Source: Oceanirhabdus sp. W0125-5 | GTDB taxonomy: Bacteria > Bacillota > Clostridia > Clostridiales > Clostridiaceae | Reading direction: 5' to 3' | Assembly: GCF_027938815.1 (NCBI RefSeq) | Contig: NZ_CP115913.1 | Location: 2,452,001-2,516,000 of the forward strand | DNA length: 64,000 nucleotides | Shown: piece by piece, positions 44,375 through 53,608 of the stretch | Position numbering within the stretch: the first letter of the stretch is position 1 | Layout of the letters: the number at the start of each line of letters is the position of its first letter | The notes under the pieces: generated by a model | Databases searched by the model: none | Seen by the model: the letters and a program-made list of their open reading frames with translations, nothing else | What the model was told of the DNA's origin: nothing | Position numbers and translations under genes: made by a program

Positions 44375-45118
44375 ATGTCTAAGAAAAAAAAATGTAAGGA
44401 GTCGAAGGAAAAATACAAAATTGAATTATATAAATGTGAATTGATTGAAAAGGGTAAGAAGGGATATACATTTAAGATGCCAGGTGATAATAAATTAATT
44501 AAAGTGTTTTTTAAAGAAAAAAGATGTACTAAGATGTATAATGTATTAAATAAGTTGAAGAGTTATGAGGAGTTTCCAAAGGTTTACTATAAGGAAGGTA
44601 ACTTATTTGTTATGGATGAGATGAAGGGAACACATATCAAAAAGTATATTAAAGCTCATGGAATGACTGATGAGGTGTGTGAAAAATTGCTTTCATTAAT
44701 CATTTTAATGAAAAAATTGAAATTTTCTAGAATTGATGCAAAACTAAAAAATATATATATTGATGAAAATGGAAAATTAATGGTATTACCGTATAAGAAC
44801 TCATTTACAAGAAAAATTGATTATCCAATGAATTTATGTAAAGGTCTAAGAAAACTTGGAGTTATTAATGAGTTTCTTGAATACTTAAAGAATAATAAAA
44901 AAGAATTCTATGATTTATGGGGAGAAAAAGTTAAAAGACCTGACGGAGCAGCTTATAAAAAGTATAAAGAAAAGAAACCTGTTATTTCAGAGAAGGAAAA
45001 AGAAAATAATGAATTAAAAATAATTGAGTTTAAAGAAACTTTTGATTATGATGGCTATGTTGAAATAAGATTTGATAAATATAACGATATCGAATTTATT
45101 CCATTCAGTTTTAGTTGA
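44375..45118 (+). CDS. Protein-kinase-like protein, paralog 3 of 3, more diverged
   Basis: 247 aa with TAGGAGAGG before ATG. The order of segments is kept: KLIKVFFKEKR, VMDEMKGTHIKKYIKAHGM and FSRIDAKLKNIYID (here Asp, Lys and Asn of the catalytic loop are all present), then YPMNLCKGL as in the other two. However, no glycine loop is seen, and the DFG-equivalent Asp is missing (LMVLPYKNS). The tail differs and ends acidic/aromatic. It is plausibly a pseudokinase. A terminator follows. Confidence 0.55.
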   Translation: MSKKKKCKESKEKYKIELYKCELIEKGKKGYTFKMPGDNKLIKVFFKEKRCTKMYNVLNKLKSYEEFPKVYYKEGNLFVMDEMKGTHIKKYIKAHGMTDEVCEKLLSLIILMKKLKFSRIDAKLKNIYIDENGKLMVLPYKNSFTRKIDYPMNLCKGLRKLGVINEFLEYLKNNKKEFYDLWGEKVKRPDGAAYKKYKEKKPVISEKEKENNELKIIEFKETFDYDGYVEIRFDKYNDIEFIPFSFS

Positions 45119-45185
45119 AGTTACTGAAAATTAAATATATGAAAAATAGAAGGTACAAATAGAATAAAATATAAAAATATACTTG

Positions 45186-45224
45186 AAAAAGGGGTAGTAT
45201 TATAAAATACTACCCTTTTTGATA
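45186..45224 (+). terminator. Terminator of the kinase-like cluster
   Basis: AAAAAGGGGTAGTATT/AATACTACCCTTTTT arms with a very short loop. Confidence 0.88.
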
Positions 45225-45357
45225 TTTTGAATCAATTTTCTGACAAATGAAATCAATATGTGATGTTTTAAACGAAATTATGTTGAATTTAATACCATAT
45301 ATCGTTATAATTTCATTATATATAAAAGATATACAATAACTTATTTGGAGGTAAATT

Positions 45358-46169
45358 ATGGGGCAAAAGGACTTTGTATCAAAAATGATGTCAATTGAAA
45401 AGAAGGAGTTAACACAAGAAGATGTTCTAAAAGAAGCAGGTTCAAATATACTTGTTGCAGGATTAATTGATATATTATTTGGTATTGCAGCATATTGCAA
45501 TTTGTTAAGTTTAATAAAGACTTTAAGATTTGGTGAACTTTTTTACACTGGATCATTAACAGCGCAGCGTTACATAAGTCAAACTATGGGTGGTAGATAT
45601 ATATCACAAGAATTTATAGATAAAATTACATTTGACATAATGGTTGTTCCTTTAGGAATTCTTATTGTAGGTGGAGTAGTAGTTTATTATCATTGTTCAT
45701 TAGCTAAAAAAGTAAACTTTCTTACGCCAGGAGAAATACTTGTTGGAACGAAAGTTAATGATTATAAAGAAAAAAACTGGGAAAATCCTCATTATACCAA
45801 TAGAAGTGGTTTGTATTTAATATGTATTATGAGCTTTTTAGTATTAACTATTTTTTTGAAGGAACTTTAGGTGCAGATAATGTTTATTCTATAGTACAGA
45901 TAGGAATTAAGTATTTGATTTTTTTACTTTCAATATTGGGATTAGTTGCCTTTGGAAAAGGTGAGTTGAATGGTGGGTATCTATTTATTTTAAGTTATGT
46001 AATTGGATTTGTTCAAAGCTCTAGATTGGGTAGAAAAATTGTATTTACATCAGGTTTAAGTCATTCTCCCGAAGCAAATTTATCAAAAATTTATTTAGGT
46101 ATGATAGTTATTGCAATTGTTGCACTTCACATAACTTATAAAAATAAAGAAAAAGTGATTAAAATGTGA
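45358..46169 (+). pseudogene. Membrane protein gene split by a one-base T-tract frameshift
   Basis: The first frame (45358-45870, 170 aa, GGAGG upstream) stops just after a run of seven T (45851-45857); the second frame (to 46169) carries on with membrane protein sequence but has no start with a ribosome binding site. Adding one T gives a single 270-aa protein with about six membrane helices, running LVLTIFFEGTLGADN across the junction. Either the gene is broken, it uses slippage, or the sequence has an indel error. Internal features: NILVAGLIDILFGIA helix, a soluble loop, FLTPGEILVGTK. Family not recognised. Confidence 0.6.
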
Positions 46170-46184
46170 TATATAAAAGTAAAT

Positions 46185-46222
46185 TTTAGACCTAAAATGT
46201 TAATATTTTAGGTCTAAATTTA
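46185..46222 (+). terminator. Terminator after the split membrane gene
   Basis: TTTAGACCTAAAAT/ATTTTAGGTCTAAA arms with a 6-base loop, followed by T-rich DNA. Confidence 0.85.
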
Positions 46223-46348
46223 TTTTATTAAAAGGATTGTTTATGAAATTAATCTGTTAAGTTATTGAATTGCCAGAAGGGAAAGATTATACTATAATTA
46301 TCCGTGATTGGAAGGGTTTATAGTAGGAAAATGAAAGGAGCAAAAGTT

Positions 46349-47737
46349 ATGAGCATTAATGAACATATAGAAAGAATGAAGGATGAAATTATTAATTCTA
46401 CAGTAGAATTAGTTAAGATTAAAAGTCTTGAGGGAGAAGCAAGTGAAGGAAAACCTTTTGGTGAAGGTCCATATCTTGCACTTGAAAAGGCTTTAGAGAT
46501 AAGTGAAAAACTTGGTTTCAAGACAAAGAATCTTGATGGATACGTTGGATATGCAGAATATGGTGAAGGTGATGAGTATGTTGCTGCTTTAGGTCATCTA
46601 GATGTTGTTCCAGAAGGAGATGGATGGAATTACGACCCTTATGGAGGGGAGATTGTTGACGGAAAGATTTATGGAAGGGGAACTACTGACGATAAAGGAC
46701 CTATAGTTGCTGCATTATATGGAGTAAAGGCAATAATGGATGAAGGTCTTTCATTAAGTAAGAAGATAAGAATTATCTTTGGAACTAATGAAGAAACAGG
46801 AAGTAAAGAGTTAGAATATTATTTAGAGAGAGAAAAACCTCCAGTAGCTGGATTTACTCCAGATGCGGATTATCCACTTATTAATGGTGAAAAAGGTATT
46901 ACTATTTTTGATTTAATTAAGAAATTTGATGAACAAAAAGGTGATGTAATTCTTAAAGAACTTTATGGAGGGCAAGCAGCTAACATGGTTCCTGATAAAT
47001 GTGAAGCTGTAATAGGTTGTGTTCAGTCAGAAGAAATAATAAATAATTTAAATGAATTTGTTAAGAGAACAGGATATGATATTAAAGGAGAAATTTGTGA
47101 AGGTGGAATAAAGCTTACTTGCATAGGAGAATCAGCTCATGGAAGTACACCAGAGCTTGGATTTAATTCAATAATGGCCTTAATGAACTTCTTAGGAGAA
47201 ATTAAATTTTCAAGTAATGAAATAAATGAATATATAACATTTATGAATAATAAGATTGGAATGAATCTTCATGGAGAAGATTTTGGATGTTATTTAGAAG
47301 ACGAGGTTTCAGGAAAATTATCATTTAATGTTGGAGTTATTAAACTAGAGAATTCAGAGATTAAAATGATTCTTAACCTTAGATATCCAGTAACTAAAAC
47401 ATTAGATGATATGTTGAACCCAGTTAAGGAGACTATTAAAGGTACAGGTATTGATCTAGAGAACTTTGTTCATCAAGAGCCATTATATTATCCAGCTGAC
47501 CATCCTTTGGTTAGAAGTCTTCAAGAAGTTTATGAAGAAGAGACTGGAAATAGAGCTGAATTGATTTCAATTGGTGGGGGGACGTATGCTAAGGAGATGC
47601 CTAATATTTTAGCGTTTGGTCCACAATTCCCAGGTGAACCAGATACGATTCATAAACCTAATGAGTACATTACAATAGATAATTTAATTAAGAATGCTAA
47701 AATATATTCAAATGCGTTATACAAGCTAGCAAAATAG
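46349..47737 (+). CDS. pepV: M20-family dipeptidase PepV
   Basis: 462 aa from ATG 46349, with AAAGGAG 8 bases upstream; the in-frame start at 46304 has none. Zinc-ligand motifs: GHLDVVPEGDGW, YGRGTTDDKGP and GTNEETGSKE. The opening SINEHIERMKDEII and later GGGTYAKEMPN are typical of the PepV/Sapep group, which cleaves unusual dipeptides in the cytoplasm with Mn or Zn. The next gene is a dipeptide epimerase, suggesting handling of peptidoglycan-derived peptides. Confidence 0.9.
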   Translation: MSINEHIERMKDEIINSTVELVKIKSLEGEASEGKPFGEGPYLALEKALEISEKLGFKTKNLDGYVGYAEYGEGDEYVAALGHLDVVPEGDGWNYDPYGGEIVDGKIYGRGTTDDKGPIVAALYGVKAIMDEGLSLSKKIRIIFGTNEETGSKELEYYLEREKPPVAGFTPDADYPLINGEKGITIFDLIKKFDEQKGDVILKELYGGQAANMVPDKCEAVIGCVQSEEIINNLNEFVKRTGYDIKGEICEGGIKLTCIGESAHGSTPELGFNSIMALMNFLGEIKFSSNEINEYITFMNNKIGMNLHGEDFGCYLEDEVSGKLSFNVGVIKLENSEIKMILNLRYPVTKTLDDMLNPVKETIKGTGIDLENFVHQEPLYYPADHPLVRSLQEVYEEETGNRAELISIGGGTYAKEMPNILAFGPQFPGEPDTIHKPNEYITIDNLIKNAKIYSNALYKLAK

Positions 47738-47798
47738 AAAAATCATATATATCTTTATAAATTAAAGTAGATATGTTAATATAAAGGGATAGAAAAAT

Positions 47799-47832
47799 AA
47801 ATTCTTACAATTAAAGTGTAAGAATTTATTTG
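47799..47832 (+). terminator. Terminator of pepV
   Basis: AAATTCTTACA/TGTAAGAATTT arms with a 7-base loop, then a T-rich stretch. Confidence 0.82.
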
Positions 47833-47861
47833 TTTTTAAAAAAGTTATGAGAGGTAACATT

Positions 47862-48953
47862 ATGAGAATAACAGATATAAAAGTAGGAAAGATTGATCTT
47901 CCTTTAAAGAGAACGTATAAAAGAGCTCAGCGGATTATTGAAACTCCAGAAGAAATAGTGGTAAAAGTAATTACTGATGATGGAGAAATTGGTATTGGTA
48001 GTGCAGCTACAACATCTCAAATTACTGGAGATACTGAAGATTCAATTCTAGGTGCATTAAAATTGATAAAGCCTAAAATTATTGGAATGGAAACTGATGA
48101 TACTGAAGGAATTTTCAAAGCAATAGATAAAACAATAGTGAATAATAGCGCAGCAAAAGCAGCCTTAGATATGGCTGTTTACGATTTGTTTGGAAAAAAG
48201 TATGGGATCCCTTTATATAAGTTTTTTGGTGGATATAGAGATGAAATTGAAACTGATATAACTATTAACTTTGGTACTGTTGAAGAGATGGTAACAAGTG
48301 CCTTAGATGCAATGATGAAAGGTTATACACACTTGAAAATAAAAGTTGGTAAAGATTCAGAAATTGCCCTTGAACGATTAAATGCATTAAAGAAAGCTGT
48401 TAGAAAAGGAATTACTTTAAGAATAGATGCTGATCAGGGATGGAGACCTAAAGAGGCGGTAAGAACTATTAGAAAGATGGAAGATATGGGATTAGATATT
48501 GATTTTGTAGAACAACCTGTAAAAGCATGGGATTATGATGGATTAAAATATGTTACAGATAATGTTGAAACAGAAATTCTTGCAGATGAGTCTGTTCAAG
48601 GTGCTCCAGATGCATTAAAAATTATCCAAACAAGAGGCGCAGACTTAATTAATATCAAACTAATGAAATGCGGTGGATTTAATAATGCTATAAAGATAAT
48701 AAACATGGCTGAAATCGTTGGTATAAAGTGTATGATGGGATGTATGCTTGAAAGTAAAATTGGTATAACAGCAGCTGCTTCCTTAGCTGTAGCTAGAAGA
48801 AATATGATTAAAGCAGACCTTGATACAATGCTAATGTTTAAAGAAGATTCCATTGTAGGTGGAGTAAATATAGATAAAAAAATTATCAAAGTATCTAATG
48901 ATCCAGGTCTTGGAATTCATGAAGTTAATGGATGGAATGAGATAATTTTATAA
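47862..48953 (+). CDS. Dipeptide epimerase (L-Ala-D/L-Glu epimerase type, enolase superfamily)
   Basis: 363 aa from ATG 47862, with GAGAGG upstream. Enolase-superfamily muconate-lactonizing subgroup residues: Lys pair in LKIKVG (about 156), metal ligands in RIDADQGW, VEQPV and ADESVQG, and Lys in INIKLMKCGG (about 263). The final Asp in MLMFKED is also typical. Such enzymes interconvert L-Ala-L-Glu and L-Ala-D-Glu in murein-peptide recycling. The neighbouring pepV fits this role; exact dipeptide specificity is inferred. Confidence 0.85.
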   Translation: MRITDIKVGKIDLPLKRTYKRAQRIIETPEEIVVKVITDDGEIGIGSAATTSQITGDTEDSILGALKLIKPKIIGMETDDTEGIFKAIDKTIVNNSAAKAALDMAVYDLFGKKYGIPLYKFFGGYRDEIETDITINFGTVEEMVTSALDAMMKGYTHLKIKVGKDSEIALERLNALKKAVRKGITLRIDADQGWRPKEAVRTIRKMEDMGLDIDFVEQPVKAWDYDGLKYVTDNVETEILADESVQGAPDALKIIQTRGADLINIKLMKCGGFNNAIKIINMAEIVGIKCMMGCMLESKIGITAAASLAVARRNMIKADLDTMLMFKEDSIVGGVNIDKKIIKVSNDPGLGIHEVNGWNEIIL

Positions 48954-48967
48954 TCAGAGGTGATTTA

Positions 48968-51076
48968 GTGAATAATATAAAAGATAGTGATATTATGAAA
49001 CAGATTGAGTTTGAATTAGAAGAAAAACATGTTGAAGAAGTAATACATACTATTAAAGATGAAATTTTAAAGTATGTAGATAAAAGAAAACAGTTCACAG
49101 ATTATCTTCTTGAATATAGAAAAAAAGCTATTGAAGAATATAAAGATGATGAAGATAAGATAATTGAGTATTTTGATCATGAGAGATTCATAAAAGAAGA
49201 AGCGTATAAGAGTTTTGATAGAAAACTTATTGAATTAACAAAATTGAAAGTAAGTCCTTATTTTGGGAGTGTTGAATTTAAAGAAGATAAATTCGCTCCT
49301 GAAAAAATGTATATTGGAAGATTTGGGTTAACTCTTGAAGATGAATATGAACCTATTGTTGTTGATTGGAGAGCGCCAATAGCTAGTTTATTTTATAAAG
49401 GTAAAATAGGAAAAAGTTCCTTTGAGGCGCCTGATGGAAAGATAGAGGTAGATATTCTTAAAAGAAATCAGTATGTTATAAAAAGTGGAGAACTTAAAGG
49501 TCTTTTTTCCAGTGAAAAAGATGTAAAAGATGAAATACTTCAAGAAATTTTATGTAGTAATACTTCAGAAAAGCTTAAAGACATAATTATGAGTATTCAG
49601 GAAGAACAAGATGAGATTATTAGACTTCCATATAATAAAAGCAGTATTGTAGATGGCGTTGCTGGTTCTGGAAAGACAACTATTGCACTTCATAGAATTG
49701 CATATATACTTTATAATTATAGAAAACAATTAGAAGATAAAGTATTAATATTTGGACCAAATATGATTTTCATGGACTATATTTCTAATGTTTTACCTGA
49801 GTTGGGAGAAACTGGAGTTCCGCAGGACACTTTCCATGAATTTGTGATAAAAGCTTTAAAATTAAAGAGTGTAAATTCTTATGATATATTCTTAAGTAGC
49901 ATATTTCATAATGATGATGAATTTATAAATGATTATAAGTTTAAGAATAGTGCAGAATTTAAATGTAAATTAGATAATATAATTAAAGATCTGGAAAATA
50001 ATTTATTAGCTACTGAAGATATTGTTTTTAGAGATAGGTTAGTAGCATCAAAAGAAGAAATAAATGAAATGTTCTTAGAATATTATAAATCTATGCCTCT
50101 ATATAGAAGAAGTAGAAAAATTAGAAGGATTCTATTCAATAAACTTACATCGATTAGAAATGAAATTTTCTATGAAATAGACAGAGAATATAAGGAAGAA
50201 TTAAATAAATTATCTGATAGCGAAAGAAATATTCAAGAAAATAATATTGCTTTAAATAGAAGAATGAAGATTGAAGAACTTATTAGAAATGTAATGAAGG
50301 CTAAAGATGAACTTGCTTATTTAAAAGGTGAAAATATTCTTAAATATTATGATGAAATTAACAATGAAAAAGATTTAAACCATCAAGATTTAGCACCAAT
50401 CATGTATTTAGAGTTAAAATTAAATGGTATAAGACATGATGGAGAAATAAAACATATAGTTATTGATGAGGCTCAAGATTGGACCAATTTACAATTAGAG
50501 GTAATTAAAGAATATACTAAATGTAATAATTTCACAATAGTTGGAGATTGCAATCAAAGTATGCTTCCAATGGATAGGGAAAATGTTTTAAATAATTTTG
50601 AGAGTATATTAGATAATAATATTTTAAAATTTAAGTTAAATAAAAGTTATAGATCAACTAAAGAAATAATGGAATATGCTAATGAATTAGTAGTAAATAC
50701 GGATATAGTACCTTTAGTAAGAAGTGGCGAAAAGGTCAAAGTTGAAGAAAAAGTTAAAGTTGAAAATCTTGCTCAAAAAATTGAAGAATTTTACAATAAA
50801 AGTAAAGAGAAAGGTTATGAAACAAGTGCAGTTATTTGTAATAGCATAGCCTTTTCGAAAGAAATTAAAAATAAGCTTTCTAAGGAATTAGATGTTAAAC
50901 TTATAGATAGTGAAGAAGTATATTTAAATAAAGGAAATATTATAATTCCAGTTTGCTATGGTAAAGGACTTGAATTTGATGCTGTAATGATGATTACTGA
51001 AGAATTTGATACTCCGAAAGCTCAGTATGTTATGGCAACAAGAGCACTTCATGAATTAACACATTTGAAATTATAA
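48968..51076 (+). CDS. helD: HelD-type UvrD/Rep superfamily helicase
   Basis: 702 aa from GTG with AGAGGTG 5 bases upstream. A long N-terminal coiled region (about 1-75) is followed by VVDWRAPIASLFY, a HelD hallmark, Walker A GVAGSGKTTIALHR (about 230), Walker B VIDEAQDW (about 498), GDCNQSM, and the late KGLEFDAVMM and TRALHEL motifs. HelD proteins bind and recycle RNA polymerase; the Bacillus form works with the delta subunit. It starts 14 bases after the epimerase gene. DNA helicase IV activity is the alternative label. Confidence 0.88.
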   Translation: MNNIKDSDIMKQIEFELEEKHVEEVIHTIKDEILKYVDKRKQFTDYLLEYRKKAIEEYKDDEDKIIEYFDHERFIKEEAYKSFDRKLIELTKLKVSPYFGSVEFKEDKFAPEKMYIGRFGLTLEDEYEPIVVDWRAPIASLFYKGKIGKSSFEAPDGKIEVDILKRNQYVIKSGELKGLFSSEKDVKDEILQEILCSNTSEKLKDIIMSIQEEQDEIIRLPYNKSSIVDGVAGSGKTTIALHRIAYILYNYRKQLEDKVLIFGPNMIFMDYISNVLPELGETGVPQDTFHEFVIKALKLKSVNSYDIFLSSIFHNDDEFINDYKFKNSAEFKCKLDNIIKDLENNLLATEDIVFRDRLVASKEEINEMFLEYYKSMPLYRRSRKIRRILFNKLTSIRNEIFYEIDREYKEELNKLSDSERNIQENNIALNRRMKIEELIRNVMKAKDELAYLKGENILKYYDEINNEKDLNHQDLAPIMYLELKLNGIRHDGEIKHIVIDEAQDWTNLQLEVIKEYTKCNNFTIVGDCNQSMLPMDRENVLNNFESILDNNILKFKLNKSYRSTKEIMEYANELVVNTDIVPLVRSGEKVKVEEKVKVENLAQKIEEFYNKSKEKGYETSAVICNSIAFSKEIKNKLSKELDVKLIDSEEVYLNKGNIIIPVCYGKGLEFDAVMMITEEFDTPKAQYVMATRALHELTHLKL

Positions 51077-51107
51077 TTATTTTTGATAATTTTTTTTAGA
51101 TTAAAAG

Positions 51108-51150
51108 TAGCACTAATTAGAAATACTAATATTAAGGTGCTATTTTTATC
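51108..51150 (+). terminator. Terminator of helD
   Basis: TAGCAC/GTGCTA outer arms plus inner TAATTAG/CTAATATTA pairing, followed by ATTTTT. Confidence 0.75.
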
Positions 51151-51176
51151 TGTCATTATAGAGGAGGACAAACTTC

Positions 51177-52166
51177 ATGAATTATTTATTATTGATATTA
51201 GGATTTATACTATTAATAAAAGGAGCTGATATACTTGTTGATGGTGCTTCAAGTATAGCCAAAATTTTAAAGGTACCTTCAATTATAATTGGTCTAACAA
51301 TAGTAGCATTTGGGACAAGTGCTCCAGAATTGGCAGTAAGTATTAAATCAGCACTTTCAGGATCTCCAGATATTGCAACAGGTAATATTGCTGGATCAAG
51401 TATATTTAATCTTTTGTTAGTTGTTGGTATCACTGCTTTAATAAAAAAAATAGAAGTAGAAAAATCTGTTTTGGTTAAAGATTTCCCATTTTTAATTTTA
51501 ATTACTTTTGGAGTTATGGTATTATGTGGGGATGTATTCTTTTCAGGAGCTGATATAAATATACTTACAAGAGGCGATGGACTTGTTTTAATAAGTTTTT
51601 TCTCTATTTTCATGTTTTATTTAGTTGGTGGTGCACTAAGTGCTAGAAATAAAGCTTTAGAAGAAGCAGCAGCAGCATTAGATGCAGGAATGGTAGTTGA
51701 TGAAAAGGAAGAAAAAAGTACAATATTAAAGTATATATTCATGGTTATTCTAGGCCTTGTTGGAGTTGTTTTAGGTGGTGACTGGGTTGTAGAAAGTTCA
51801 AGAGAAATAGCTTTATCTTTAGGAATGAGTGAAACTCTAGTAGGATTAACAATAGTAGCTATGGGAACTTCACTACCAGAATTGGTTACATCATTAGTAG
51901 CAGCTAAAAAAGGTGAAAGTGATATGGTAATTGGTAATATTATTGGATCTAATGTATTTAACTTATTATTAGTATTAGGTGTTACATCATCAATATCACC
52001 AATTGTTATTAATGGAAATCTAATAGTAGACATGCTGTATTTGTTAGTAGTATCAATAATAACTTATTTAATTATGAGTTATAGAAAAATTCTTAATAGA
52101 AGCGAAGGAGTAGTATTTACGCTTCTTTATGTAGCATATGCAGTGTTTATAATAATAAGAAACTAG
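51177..52166 (+). CDS. CaCA-family Ca/Na:cation antiporter
   Basis: 329 aa, about ten membrane helices in two homologous halves. The two inverted alpha-repeats read GLTIVAFGTSAPELAVSIKSA and GLTIVAMGTSLPELVTSLVAA (about residues 39 and 223, both exceeding quoted cores GTSAPE and GTSLPE), with acidic residues that bind the cation; each is followed by GNIxGSxxFNLLLVxG. This is the YrbG-type calcium/sodium antiporter. The middle cytoplasmic loop (EEAAAALDAGMVVDEKEEK) is charged. Confidence 0.92.
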   Translation: MNYLLLILGFILLIKGADILVDGASSIAKILKVPSIIIGLTIVAFGTSAPELAVSIKSALSGSPDIATGNIAGSSIFNLLLVVGITALIKKIEVEKSVLVKDFPFLILITFGVMVLCGDVFFSGADINILTRGDGLVLISFFSIFMFYLVGGALSARNKALEEAAAALDAGMVVDEKEEKSTILKYIFMVILGLVGVVLGGDWVVESSREIALSLGMSETLVGLTIVAMGTSLPELVTSLVAAKKGESDMVIGNIIGSNVFNLLLVLGVTSSISPIVINGNLIVDMLYLLVVSIITYLIMSYRKILNRSEGVVFTLLYVAYAVFIIIRN

Positions 52167-52180
52167 GGCTTAAAAACATA

Positions 52181-52432
52181 ATTGAAAATTTAAAGTTGAA
52201 AGTGGAAAACGAAGGATGGTTCTGACTAAGGTCAGAACCTACATTTTATTGTTCTTTAGAACAAAAGGGTTTTACTTATTTTATCTTTAGATAAAATATT
52301 GTACTTAAAATACAATGTTTTATCAAAGATGAAACGAGTAAAACCCTCTTGTTTTTAATCAATAAGATGTAGTTTCTGTGCATACAGAAACATCCTACAT
52401 TATACATTTTACATTATCCATTATACATTTCT
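52181..52432. repeat. Dispersed palindromic repeat, copy E
   Basis: Left hairpin GTTCTGAC/GTCAGAAC; inner TTTTATCTTTAGATAAAA, TTGTACTT/AAATACAA and GTTTTATC/GATGAAAC; right hairpin TTTCTGTG/ACAGAAA. The left terminus is of the TTGAAAGTGGAAA type, while the right is of the ACATTATACATTTT type, so the two ends are no longer complementary. It lies between convergent genes. Confidence 0.85.
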
Positions 52433-52444
52433 TTAAACTGGTTT

Positions 52445-52954
52445 TCAAAAAGTAAACAGTCTTAATTTTTTAAAGTGTTTTAATAAATACATTGTAGTGC
52501 ATCCTATGAAAAAACCTGTGAATAAGGCGATAGCTGTGTGTAATGGAAGATAGTAAAAAAAGCCTAGTGTTCCAAACATGAATGAAGCAACAAATAGTTG
52601 ACCTACAGAATGAAAGACTGCTCCAACACAACTAACACCAATAGGTGATACTTTGTCTTTAAATAAGCTTTTCACTATTAGCATGAATGTAAAGCTAGTT
52701 AATGCACCACTTAAGCTATATATCATAGTTTGAAGATTAGTTAATATAATAGCTGATAAAAATATTCTTAGTAAAATTATCATAAGCGTTTCTTTAGGAG
52801 TAAATATGTATAATGAAAGTACAGTTATAATATTAGCAAGTCCTAATTTTGCTCCAGGGGGCATAAATGGTGTAGGAATAGCTGATTCTACTATAAAAAG
52901 AATCATTGCTTGAGCCACTAACATACTTAACAATACATATTTTTTTGTTTTCAT
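52445..52954 (-). CDS. Gx transporter family membrane protein
   Basis: 169 aa with about five membrane helices and the pattern ESAIPTPFMPPGAKLGLANIITV (residues about 23-45; first 20 or fewer define it), matching the family once named heptaprenyl diphosphate synthase component I and now called Gx transporters, with an S-component-like fold. It is encoded 14 bases after the NusG_II gene, a frequent clostridial pair. The transported substrate is unknown. Confidence 0.82.
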   Translation of the reverse strand: MKTKKYVLLSMLVAQAMILFIVESAIPTPFMPPGAKLGLANIITVLSLYIFTPKETLMIILLRIFLSAIILTNLQTMIYSLSGALTSFTFMLIVKSLFKDKVSPIGVSCVGAVFHSVGQLFVASFMFGTLGFFYYLPLHTAIALFTGFFIGCTTMYLLKHFKKLRLFTF

Positions 52955-52968
52955 ATAGTTTCACCACC

Positions 52969-53391
52969 TTATTCAGAGATAAAATCAATTTCATCGTCAT
53001 CATCATGATTATGCTCTGAATCATTATCTGTAGTAGAATCTTCTTCGTCAATAATCTTAATAAGCATTTTATTTGGTAAGCAAGCTATAACTCTATTTTC
53101 CTTTTTTATAGGCTTGGATCTTACACAAACTTGATCGGGGCAATCTGCATGAGACACAGATATTCCATCAGTTGTTACTAAAAGGGTATTATGGCCATGG
53201 TCAGTTTCCATTTCAAAAGGCTTATTAAAATTTCTTGGATCACTAATATTTATTTTTTTAACAACTTCATTATCTATTAAAACTTCAGCATAAACATTTT
53301 TAGATAACCCAGTTGAAGTTCTTAAAAATATATATGGTGTAAAAGAGATTCCAATTAGTAATGCTATTAATATGTAATCCAACTTTTTCAT
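52969..53391 (-). CDS. NusG domain II membrane-anchored protein
   Basis: 140 aa from the ATG at 53391 with GAAGG upstream; a longer in-frame start at 53421 lies in a hairpin. An N-terminal membrane anchor (LDYILIALLIGISFTPYIF), then a small beta-barrel with CPDQVCVRSKPI and VIACLPNKMLIKI, the hallmarks of the NusG_II (DUF1312) family. The C-terminal 25 residues are strongly acidic with His (DNDSEHNHDDDD), which could bind metal. It is paired with the Gx transporter gene. Confidence 0.83.
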   Translation of the reverse strand: MKKLDYILIALLIGISFTPYIFLRTSTGLSKNVYAEVLIDNEVVKKINISDPRNFNKPFEMETDHGHNTLLVTTDGISVSHADCPDQVCVRSKPIKKENRVIACLPNKMLIKIIDEEDSTTDNDSEHNHDDDDEIDFISE

Positions 53392-53411
53392 AAAAAACCT
53401 TCTTTCATCAT

Positions 53412-53462
53412 TAAGGAACATTAAAGAATAAATTGAATTAAGTTATTCTTTAATGTTCCTTA
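53412..53462. promoter_or_regulatory. Perfect 20-bp inverted repeat before the NusG_II gene
   Basis: The arms at 53412-53431 and 53443-53462 are fully complementary (AAGGAACATTAAAGAATAA core) with an 11-base loop. In the leftward transcript it ends a few bases before the ribosome binding site. No T-run follows, so a protein operator or an RNA stem masking the site is more likely than a terminator. Confidence 0.6.
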
Positions 53463-53564
53463 GGAGATAAGAAAATTATAATATAAATGATAAGCTATTT
53501 CAACGTCTGAAATTCTTAATATAAGAAAAACAGTAAAAACAATATAGTTTACTTTGTCAACAAA

Positions 53565-53594
53565 CAAAGGATAAACCGAATGGTTTATCCTTTG
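53565..53594 (-). terminator. Terminator of the proximal nhaC paralog
   Basis: A 13-bp perfect stem CAAAGGATAAACC/GGTTTATCCTTTG with a 4-base loop; on the minus strand followed by a T-rich stretch. Confidence 0.82.
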
Positions 53595-53608
53595 CTTAGA
53601 ATATTATA

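Noticed and set aside
51182-52033. Two long leftward frames opposite the CaCA antiporter
   Set aside because: They are complementary shadows of the repeated hydrophobic codons; no ribosome binding site and the plus strand has the family motifs.
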